In this document: positions 6,013 to 11,639 of the stretch, piece by piece | How positions within the stretch are numbered: the stretch's first letter is position 1 | Layout of the letters: each line of letters opens with the position of its first letter | Assembly (NCBI GenBank): GCA_903828685.1 | Contig: CAIKNB010000095.1 | Span: 1 to 11,639 of the forward strand | DNA: 11,639 bases | From: Candidatus Uhrbacteria bacterium | GTDB taxonomy: Bacteria; Patescibacteriota; Patescibacteriia; 2-12-FULL-60-25 | Direction: 5' to 3' | Notes under the pieces: model-generated | Databases searched by the model: none | What the model saw: the letters and a program-made list of their open reading frames with translations, nothing else | What the model was told of the DNA's origin: nothing | Position numbers and translations under genes: made by a program

Positions 6013-7495
6013 GAGGATTCATGCGAAAATGGCCATTATGAGCGAAACCAAACTACTGGCTTGGAACACCTCGGTCCAGATGATGGGGAAAGCCGTATCC
6101 ACGGCCATTGGCGTTGTAGTCATCGGCTTGATGACCAGATCCTTGGGCCAGGAAGGTTTTGGCATCTACACCACGGCTACGGCTTTTTACCAAGTTTTTG
6201 CACTGATCTTGGACTTAGGCATTAACGTGATGCTCGTGCAGATGCTAGGCGAACACGCTGGCGACAAGGCTTACGAGGACCGCGCCACCAGCGCCACCTT
6301 TACCCTGCGCCTATTCTCGGCTCTCATCCTGCTCACGGCTGCGCCCATACTGGGTCTGTTCATGCCTTATCCTTGGATCCTCAAGCTTGCGCTCTTCGCC
6401 ATCTGGGGCTCTTTCCTTTCTAGCGTGCTTAATCAAATCGTCATCGGCGTACAGCAACGGCATTTCAAGATGCATATCGTGGCGCTAGCCGAGGTGGTGG
6501 GAAGATTGGTGACACTAGTCGGCATCATCGCGGCACGCCATTACGGCTGGGGTCTCGTGACCATGGTGTTCATCGTGTCGCTCGGCGGAGTGGGAAACTT
6601 TTTGTTCAATTTCTTTTTCACGCGACGCATCGCCACGTTCCGCTTGAGCTGGGATCCGGATTTTTGGCGCACCTTGCTCACCCGCACCTGGCCCATCGGC
6701 GTATCCATCATCTTCAACCTCATCTATTTTAAGGCTGATACTTTGGTCCTGTCTTATGTGCGGCCCATGAGCGAAGTCGGCATCTACGGGGCGGCTTATC
6801 GCGTGCTGGAGATCTTGAATACGCTGCCTTTCATGTATGCCGGCGTGCTCTTGCCGCTCATCGCACACGCCTGGGGCAAGCAAGACCGCGACCGCTACAA
6901 CCGGCTGATCCGCAACTCCTATGCAGCCATGACAATCCTGGCCGCACCCATGCTGCTCGGCACTGCGGTGCTGGGCGGGCAAATCATGCGTTTCGTAGCT
7001 GGCCAGGCTTTTGCGGCTTCGGGCGATGTGCTTAAAATCTTGATGCTGGCCGTGGCCATCATCTTCTTCGGCACCGTGTCGTCGCACGCCATTGTGGCTT
7101 TGAACGCGCAACGCCGCACCATGCCGCTCTACATCACCACCGCGCTCATAATTCTTGTTTCGTACATCATCTTCATTCCAGTCTACGGCATGTTCGCCGC
7201 TGCCTGGCTCACGGTCGCATCCGAAGCCATCGTAGCCATCGGAACGACTTTGATTTCGCTCCGCATCACGCACACGCATTTGCATTGGAGCCCGATACTT
7301 AAAGCCATAGCCGCAGCCATTATCATGGCCCTAGCCATCGAACCGCTCAAGAACCTTTGGCTGCCCATACCTTTATGCAGCGGCGTGCTGATCTATTCGG
7401 TGCTGATTCTGTTGTTCGGCGCCATCTCGCGCGACACGCTGAAAGAGATTTTGTCATTCCGCCGCGGTACGCCCACGGCTGACATAACAACCTGA
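6011..7495 (+). CDS. Wzx-like oligosaccharide flippase (polysaccharide biosynthesis protein, MATE/MOP superfamily)
   Basis: The protein is 494 residues, within the usual 400-500 for Wzx, and hydrophobic throughout with about 12-14 membrane helices. Family features include the N-terminal LGQEGFGIYTTATAFYQVFALILDLG block (split here by position, residues 45-70). At 239-265 a helix carries FKADTLVLSYV followed by MSEVGIYGAAYRVLE, the most typical Wzx signature, and further pairs of helices run to a C-terminal cap. Wzx proteins move undecaprenyl-linked oligosaccharides across the cytoplasmic membrane. The next gene, an O-antigen-ligase-family protein, begins 5 bases later, so the two are almost certainly co-translated and act on the same lipid-linked glycan. 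ATG 6011, 6029 and 6038 are all possible starts: GAGGA at 6013-6017 lies 11 bases before 6029, and a candidate promoter overlaps 6011. The substrate sugar cannot be read from sequence. Confidence 0.92.
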   Translation: MRIHAKMAIMSETKLLAWNTSVQMMGKAVSTAIGVVVIGLMTRSLGQEGFGIYTTATAFYQVFALILDLGINVMLVQMLGEHAGDKAYEDRATSATFTLRLFSALILLTAAPILGLFMPYPWILKLALFAIWGSFLSSVLNQIVIGVQQRHFKMHIVALAEVVGRLVTLVGIIAARHYGWGLVTMVFIVSLGGVGNFLFNFFFTRRIATFRLSWDPDFWRTLLTRTWPIGVSIIFNLIYFKADTLVLSYVRPMSEVGIYGAAYRVLEILNTLPFMYAGVLLPLIAHAWGKQDRDRYNRLIRNSYAAMTILAAPMLLGTAVLGGQIMRFVAGQAFAASGDVLKILMLAVAIIFFGTVSSHAIVALNAQRRTMPLYITTALIILVSYIIFIPVYGMFAAAWLTVASEAIVAIGTTLISLRITHTHLHWSPILKAIAAAIIMALAIEPLKNLWLPIPLCSGVLIYSVLILLFGAISRDTLKEILSFRRGTPTADITT

Positions 7496-7500
7496 CTGCC

Positions 7501-8784
7501 ATGACATTCATTTTAATTTTGCTTGCACTGGGCTGGGGTATCTCGGCTTGGCAAAAACCGCGCCTGGCTATTTTGACGTTCCCCGCGTTACTGCCTGTTT
7601 ATCTGTTGCGCGCCAAGCTCGGACCTCTGCCCACGACTTTGCTCGAACTCTTGTGGCTCGCCACGGTTTGCGGCGTGACGCTGAAAAGCGGCTGGCACAT
7701 CTGGACGCAAGGCTGGCTAAACGCCAAATCCTGGCACTTGGCTCTCGCGCTCTGGTGCTTAGCCACGATTGTCGCGATTTTTGTGGCGCCGAATCACGTC
7801 GCGGCACTGGGCTTGTGGCGCGCCTATATCTTGGAACCGATTTTGTATTTCATCTTGCTCCTGGCTTTTTTGAACAACGAAAAAGACAGGAACGTAGTCA
7901 TCAAATCATTGATTACCGTGACAACGTTCATCGTGGCCTGGTCAGCTATTCAGTTTCTGACCGGACACGGCATACCGCACCCCTGGGACACTGGCTTTAT
8001 GACGCGCCGTGCCACTGGACCCTTCCCTTTCCCCAATGCTGCGGCTTTATTCTGCGCACCTATCGCCGCGTTGTGCTTCGGCTTGGTGCTGTTTTGGGTC
8101 TCAAGTTCCAAATCCCAAGCAACCCGCTACCAGCTACCAGCTACTTTCTTATGGCTCGGCTTTAGTTCTGCCACGCTGGCGACTTTACTGGCCAAGAGTT
8201 TAAGCGGCTCTTTGGCCATCCTAGGCTGCGTCTTATTCTCCTTAATCATCAAACGTAAAACGCGCTGGTATGCCGTGGCTGCGGCACTGCTCGGTATCGT
8301 CATGATTCTGGCTGTTCCTACGCTGCGCAATACGACTTTCCAAACACTGTCGTTCCACGGTTGGTCAGGTAAGGTGCGGCTCATCATGTGGCAAGAGACC
8401 TGGAACATGCTTAAGGATCGGCCGATACTGGGCGCTGGTCTCGGTGCTTATCCGACCATGTTCAAGCCTTATCACACTGCTACTTACATCGAGATCTTCC
8501 AGTATCCGCACGACATACTGTTGAATCTATGGAGCGAAACCGGTCTACTCGGCATCTTGGCTTTTGCCTGGCTGGTTTTCATCTGGATTAAATTGTCAGC
8601 GCGGCCTAAATTCGACGCAACACGTTTTGCGCTCTGTGCTTTACCGCTCATCGCCATCCTGATCCACGGCATCGCTGATGTGCCATATTTCAAAAACGAC
8701 TTAGCATTCATGTTTTGGATCTTGGCCGCTTTGGCCAGCTCCCTGGAAATGATTGATACAAAAAATCCGTCAGCCCAAAGCTGA
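7501..8784 (+). CDS. O-antigen ligase / polymerase family membrane protein (Wzy/WaaL-like)
   Basis: The 427-residue multi-pass protein has about 10-12 hydrophobic helices and the Wzy_C-type periplasmic loop: KVRLIMWQETWNMLKDRPIL (291-310, with an Arg), GAGLGAYPTMF (311-321), then YPHDILLNLWSETGLLG (335-351) and HGIADVPYFKND (389-400). In WaaL and Wzy enzymes such Arg and His residues act in transfer of a lipid-linked glycan to an acceptor or to a growing chain. Ligase, polymerase and protein O-oligosaccharyltransferase are not separable here. If the host lacks lipopolysaccharide, polymerisation or protein/S-layer glycosylation is more likely than LPS ligation. It follows the flippase by 5 bases with no Shine-Dalgarno, suggesting coupling. 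Two oddities: a 42-base stretch of 7-nt period encodes the loop at about residues 201-214, and the stop codon is inside the terminator stem. Confidence 0.9.
   Translation: MTFILILLALGWGISAWQKPRLAILTFPALLPVYLLRAKLGPLPTTLLELLWLATVCGVTLKSGWHIWTQGWLNAKSWHLALALWCLATIVAIFVAPNHVAALGLWRAYILEPILYFILLLAFLNNEKDRNVVIKSLITVTTFIVAWSAIQFLTGHGIPHPWDTGFMTRRATGPFPFPNAAALFCAPIAALCFGLVLFWVSSSKSQATRYQLPATFLWLGFSSATLATLLAKSLSGSLAILGCVLFSLIIKRKTRWYAVAAALLGIVMILAVPTLRNTTFQTLSFHGWSGKVRLIMWQETWNMLKDRPILGAGLGAYPTMFKPYHTATYIEIFQYPHDILLNLWSETGLLGILAFAWLVFIWIKLSARPKFDATRFALCALPLIAILIHGIADVPYFKNDLAFMFWILAALASSLEMIDTKNPSAQS
8102..8143 (+). repeat. Degenerate heptanucleotide mini-repeat inside the ligase gene
   Basis: Six consecutive 7-base units can be laid out from 8102: CAAGTTC, CAAATCC, CAAGCAA, CCCGCTA, CCAGCTA, CCAGCTA. 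The last two are identical, and the first three share CAA at the same phase. The total of 42 bases equals 14 codons, so the reading frame is kept. The encoded polar stretch (SSKSQATRYQLPAT) lies between two membrane helices. It looks like an expanded or inserted repeat tolerated in a loop. Confidence 0.6.
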
Positions 8785-8793
8785 CGGATTTTT
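8761..8793. terminator. Bidirectional intrinsic terminator containing the ligase stop codon
   Basis: A perfect 14-bp stem (8761-8774 with 8780-8793) closes a 5-base CCAAA loop, with a T tract on each side: TTTTTCTTT on the + strand, and six T on the - strand (complement of 8760-8765). The GC-rich core is ATCCGTCAGC/GCTGACGGAT. The ligase TGA (8782-8784) is in the right arm, so the last seven residues (KNPSAQS) are encoded by terminator DNA. It serves the + strand flippase-ligase pair and the - strand DUF5666 gene, which ends 10 bases away. Confidence 0.93.
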
Positions 8794-8803
8794 CTTTAGG
8801 TCT

Positions 8804-9547
8804 TTATTTGATGTTAGGATTTTTTCGGTTGCCCCATTGACCCAGCATACCACCACGTTGGAACTTACCCATGTCGCGGATAGCTGTGGCTGTGACAGAC
8901 GTCCCATTCAGCGTACCTACCGCAGTGACCTGATCCCCGACCTTAACGGCACTGATGTTTGAGGTTGTGCCTGTGGCCATGCCTGTGATTATGACAGCTG
9001 AACTTGCATCGATGCTATAAGCTGCTTTATTGCGACCCGTGACTGAAAGGGTTGAACCGTTAATGACGGTTACCGATCCGGAAAAAATGTTACGCCCTTC
9101 AAACGATTGGTCGTTAATGCTCTTGGCTATGACAGTCGTACCGCTCATGGTACCCATGATCATCAACTTATCACCAACCTGGACGTTACTGAGCGACAGA
9201 CCCGATGATCCCATGCCCTGCATTAGCTTGGCTTGGCTGGCATCAATTAGGTAAACCGTTCCCGAGGCATTTGTCAGCGTGATGCTGGTGCCGTTAATGG
9301 CTGACGCAGTTCCGTTAACGCCGTTCTTCGGCATGGTCACGGCCTTTGGTTTTTTTACCGGAGGTGTGACCTTTTTGGTAGTGACTTTTTTCGGAGTGAC
9401 CTTTACCGGCGTGGTTTTCTTTACACTGTGTATGACGGGCTTCTTGACCGGAACTTTATGGCTCACGACTTGCGCTGATAAAGCCGAAGGAATGGCAAGT
9501 GACGAGACGACGGCCGCCACAGCCAATATACGAGAAAGTTTTGGCAT
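8804..9547 (-). CDS. Secreted DUF5666 protein with Lys/Pro/Thr-rich linker
   Basis: The 247-residue protein begins with a clear signal peptide (residues 1-25, hydrophobic core ILAVAAVVSSLAI, likely cut after ALSA). A very basic Lys/Val/Thr/Pro linker (about 28-74) is built on a five-residue repeat of the form T-x-x-K-V. Two copies of a small beta-rich domain follow (about 76-145 and 154-224). Each copy runs as 'G.v..InGtsitlt', a 'Y.IDAS.A' strand, 'VGD...V.GT..GT.V.A..I.D', which is the DUF5666 pattern. The C-terminus (FQRGGMLGQWGNRKNPNIK) is basic and flexible. DUF5666 has no established function. A surface or periplasmic protein whose basic linker contacts the wall, anionic polymer or DNA is a reasonable guess only. 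It lies downstream of the LtaS-like gene on the same strand (143-base gap) and ends at a shared hairpin. No Shine-Dalgarno or clear promoter was found. Confidence 0.85.
   Translation of the reverse strand: MPKLSRILAVAAVVSSLAIPSALSAQVVSHKVPVKKPVIHSVKKTTPVKVTPKKVTTKKVTPPVKKPKAVTMPKNGVNGTASAINGTSITLTNASGTVYLIDASQAKLMQGMGSSGLSLSNVQVGDKLMIMGTMSGTTVIAKSINDQSFEGRNIFSGSVTVINGSTLSVTGRNKAAYSIDASSAVIITGMATGTTSNISAVKVGDQVTAVGTLNGTSVTATAIRDMGKFQRGGMLGQWGNRKNPNIK
9366..9425 (-). repeat. Four tandem 15-base repeats encoding the basic T-x-x-K-V linker
   Basis: Four 15-base units begin at 9366, 9381, 9396 and 9411. On the + strand three start with GTGAC and the fourth with GTGGT, followed by T-rich sequence. 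Read on the - strand they encode five-residue repeats such as TPKKV and TTKKV in the linker of the secreted DUF5666 protein. The period is a multiple of three, so copy number may change without a frameshift. Confidence 0.75.
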
Positions 9548-9690
9548 ATATTCTGTATTGTTTACGAATAATCTGTTAGCTATCTATATTTACGACACGC
9601 TGCGGCATTTGGGTTCCGATCCAAACAACCTCCAGCGTTCTATGATACAGACCCCGGACTGAAGCGTTACTGAATAATGCTAATTTTTGT
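9548..9690. other. Intergenic gap with no supported element
   Basis: These 143 bases separate the LtaS-like and DUF5666 genes on the - strand. I looked for a - strand terminator and a DUF5666 promoter. The TATAGA at 9588-9583 has no -35 partner, and the only hairpin (9663-9681) is followed by T on the wrong strand. Either readthrough or an undetected promoter drives the DUF5666 gene. Confidence 0.5.
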
Positions 9691-11595
9691 CTACTTAGAG
9701 GAAAGCAGATCTAGCAGATTATCTTTTACCACCACATCCGAAATCGAAACTGCGTCAGACTGTTGTTTGAGCAAAACGCCACAATCGTCCAACGGAAGGC
9801 TCTTGGTGCCGGTCGCATCCCAACACGTTCCTTGTTCCGCTGCGTTATCAGCCGAAAATCGATAAAACAGTGACGGCGTCAAAATTCCGCGGATGTTTCC
9901 GCTGGACAGCTCGCGTTCCACCACGACATGCATTTGATCGCCCAATATATCCTGCCCCAAAACCGTGAACGGCGCCTTAAGACCGAGCAAAGAGCTCGCC
10001 GTGGGATACAGATCCAAGTGGCTGCCTGGCGTGGAGTTGGTGCCCGTCAAATCCGTATGCGGAGCCAGCAGGATGAGCGGAACTTGGTTCTTGTCGAATT
10101 CCGAAGTCAGCGCTAACTGGCTTGGTTCCAATATCGAGCGAATATCCGTAAAACTCTCATGGTCGCCGTAGATGAATATCAACGAATCATCGTAGAGCTC
10201 TTCTTGCTTAAGACGATCGATGAACGCGCCGATGGCCGCATCCGCGTAATGGATGGATTCAAGATATCCGCGCTGCTGCCAAGTGAGCTGCATGTCTGAC
10301 GGGATATCCAGCGTCTTAAGGTCATCCGGAAGTTCGAACGGCGTATGCGAGCTCAAAGTTATGACCGTGGCCATGAAAGGCTGCGGGAATGACTTCATCT
10401 TGTCCGCAGCTTGCTGCAAAAAATCATTGTCGCACAAACCCTCGTAACACACGGGGCGCGGCACAGTAAAATCCTCGCGGCTCATGATCGTCTGATATCC
10501 CAAACGTGGATAGATGTTGGCGCGATTCCAAAAGCTAGGCACGTCGCCATGCAGCGCATACGTGGCATAACCGTTCTGCTTGAGCAGCGAGGGCAAAGCC
10601 CGATAATCATCATATGCATGGCTCACAAAAGCCACTTCATCTGGCAAAGCGTATAAAGAATTCAATGTTATGAACTCCGCATCAGCCGTGTTGCCCGGGC
10701 CAATCATGGAATAATAATTATCAAAATACATACCGTTCTTAGTCAGCTGGTTGAGACGCGGCGTAATTTCCTGATTTCCGATCTTTTTTCCGATGACTGC
10801 GTTCTCCAATGATTCAACTTGGATAAAGATGAGGTTGCGGCCGCGCAACATGCCGAAAGTTTTATCCGTTGGCGCAGATGCAGGTCGTGCCGCATTCCAA
10901 TCCGAGACAAACTGCTGCTGCTCGGGCGTGGCGCCATGGCGGCTCGTGGCAAAACGCACCGCATCCTGCAAAAAATAATTGACTACGCCTGTCCTGGCTA
11001 CCATAGTATCCAGACTGTAGAGCTTGCCGGAGCTGAAAAGGTTGACCGTGTTCACGATTTCCTTGGATTCGGCGGCGTGCAGATAGACAAAGCCCGACCA
11101 GAACAGCGCTACGATCAGGGCGGCGGCGCAGATTTTTTCCCAGTGAACCAGCTGCGGATGAGGTTGCCGTTTGCGGGTCAGGAGAAATACCGACAAGACG
11201 GCAAGCGGACCCACGACAAACAACAGCAAACGCCAGGTCAGCAGCCTCTCAATGGTACCCGTTACATACATCGCCTCGCGCGAATACATCAAAGATGAAG
11301 CTTGGAGAAAACCACCGGAGTAAGTGAAGTAAAGATATTGCGAGATGAAAATCAAAGAGATGGCGCAAGAGACTATGCCGAGATATATGTATCGCCAATG
11401 TTTATTCAGGAGGACCGCCGGCCCGAAAAGCAGCATGCCGAGCGCGCAAGTGACGATGGTTTGCTTGAGCAAATCGCCTGGCTCATGGATATTGAGCCAC
11501 AGATTGAATATGCGATTCTGCAACATGAATAACGCAACCAGGAGTAGGGGTGGCCAGGCGGCCTGAAAATAGCGTCTGCTGCGACCAAATGTCAT
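9691..11595 (-). CDS. LtaS-type phosphoglycerol transferase (LTA synthase family, sulfatase fold)
   Basis: Five N-terminal membrane helices (about residues 12-31, 45-63, 68-90, 119-140, 155-174) precede an extracytoplasmic sulfatase-fold domain (about 250-550), the standard LtaS architecture at the usual length (634 residues from ATG 11595). Residues equivalent to the LtaS active site are all present: Glu261 (QVESLE), nucleophile Thr303 in GNTADAEF, Trp356 and Arg358 in SFWNRANIY, His417 in LSSHTPF, Asp478-His479 in YGDHESF. LtaS enzymes take glycerol-phosphate from phosphatidylglycerol to build or decorate surface polymers; related enzymes modify other glycans, so the acceptor is uncertain. 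Two Cys pairs (383/388 and 591/605) may form disulfides. An in-frame TTG at 11604 could add three residues. It is upstream of the DUF5666 gene with a 143-base gap. Only 44 bases of upstream sequence are in the window and no good promoter is seen there. Confidence 0.92.
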   Translation of the reverse strand: MTFGRSRRYFQAAWPPLLLVALFMLQNRIFNLWLNIHEPGDLLKQTIVTCALGMLLFGPAVLLNKHWRYIYLGIVSCAISLIFISQYLYFTYSGGFLQASSLMYSREAMYVTGTIERLLTWRLLLFVVGPLAVLSVFLLTRKRQPHPQLVHWEKICAAALIVALFWSGFVYLHAAESKEIVNTVNLFSSGKLYSLDTMVARTGVVNYFLQDAVRFATSRHGATPEQQQFVSDWNAARPASAPTDKTFGMLRGRNLIFIQVESLENAVIGKKIGNQEITPRLNQLTKNGMYFDNYYSMIGPGNTADAEFITLNSLYALPDEVAFVSHAYDDYRALPSLLKQNGYATYALHGDVPSFWNRANIYPRLGYQTIMSREDFTVPRPVCYEGLCDNDFLQQAADKMKSFPQPFMATVITLSSHTPFELPDDLKTLDIPSDMQLTWQQRGYLESIHYADAAIGAFIDRLKQEELYDDSLIFIYGDHESFTDIRSILEPSQLALTSEFDKNQVPLILLAPHTDLTGTNSTPGSHLDLYPTASSLLGLKAPFTVLGQDILGDQMHVVVERELSSGNIRGILTPSLFYRFSADNAAEQGTCWDATGTKSLPLDDCGVLLKQQSDAVSISDVVVKDNLLDLLSSK

Positions 11596-11639
11596 GTTCG
11601 GCAAGCATATATGGTTTAGTTGATTTTGTTAAACCCCAT

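Noticed and set aside
5819..6022. 67-residue basic open frame on the - strand in the divergent gap
   Set aside because: The strong TTGACA/TATTAT promoter lies inside it, it overlaps the start of the flippase and it has no ribosome-binding site. Its stop abuts the next ATG, but this is probably chance in AT-rich DNA.
6515..7285. 256-residue open frame on the - strand
   Set aside because: It is antisense to the flippase, with a His/Asp/Gln-rich composition typical of the complement of membrane-protein codons; no recognisable domain.
9663..9688. Hairpin AGCGTT/AATGCT followed by five T on the + strand
   Set aside because: The stem is only 6 bp with a G-T pair, and the T tract is on the strand where no gene ends.
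11613..11635. Inverted repeat GGTTTA ... TAAACC upstream of the LtaS-like gene
   Set aside because: Only 6 bp with an 11-base AT-rich spacer, and the window ends there; too weak to call an operator.

Overview
The window looks like a chromosomal segment of a Candidate Phyla Radiation / Patescibacteria bacterium, or a close relative. This is inferred from the combination of genes: a RelE-type toxin module, a small PH-domain membrane protein, a SpoIID-domain protein carrying NBR1-like Ig repeats, an adjacent Wzx flippase and O-antigen-ligase-family protein, a secreted DUF5666 protein, and mostly weak or absent Shine-Dalgarno sequences. Ordinary TAA, TAG and TGA stops end the genes, so a recoded TGA=Gly lineage is unlikely. 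No rRNA, tRNA, CRISPR array, transposase or phage gene was seen.

Layout. (1) 2-345, + strand: the tail of a probable antitoxin gene followed by a RelE/ParE-like toxin. (2) 395-2323, + strand: ruvB, a small two-helix membrane protein and a PH-domain membrane protein, ending at a hairpin that also serves the opposite strand. (3) 5818-2376, - strand: a tightly spaced set of a secreted SpoIID/Ig-repeat protein, a coiled-coil protein and a 92-residue protein of unknown function. A near-consensus extended -10 sigma-70 promoter lies upstream (5871-5899) and a terminator at the end (2348-2371). (4) 6011-8784, + strand: Wzx-like flippase and Wzy/WaaL-like polymerase or ligase, 5 bases apart, ending in a 14-bp hairpin that contains the ligase stop codon. 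(5) 11595-8804, - strand: an LtaS-type phosphoglycerol transferase and a secreted DUF5666 protein, converging on the same hairpin.

Functionally, most of the window (3326-11595) is about the cell envelope: glycan-strand cleavage (SpoIID), lipid-linked glycan flipping and polymerisation or ligation (Wzx/Wzy-WaaL), glycerol-phosphate polymer transfer (LtaS) and a secreted beta-rich protein. The left part is housekeeping recombination plus a toxin module.

No clearly new system could be demonstrated. The most interesting items are the two unknown genes behind spoIID, a 7-nt-period mini-repeat inside the ligase coding region (8102-8143), and a perfect TATAAT overlapping the ruvB stop that predicts a leaderless mRNA. 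All intergenic gaps are shorter than 300 bases; the largest are 5819-6010 and 9548-9690.
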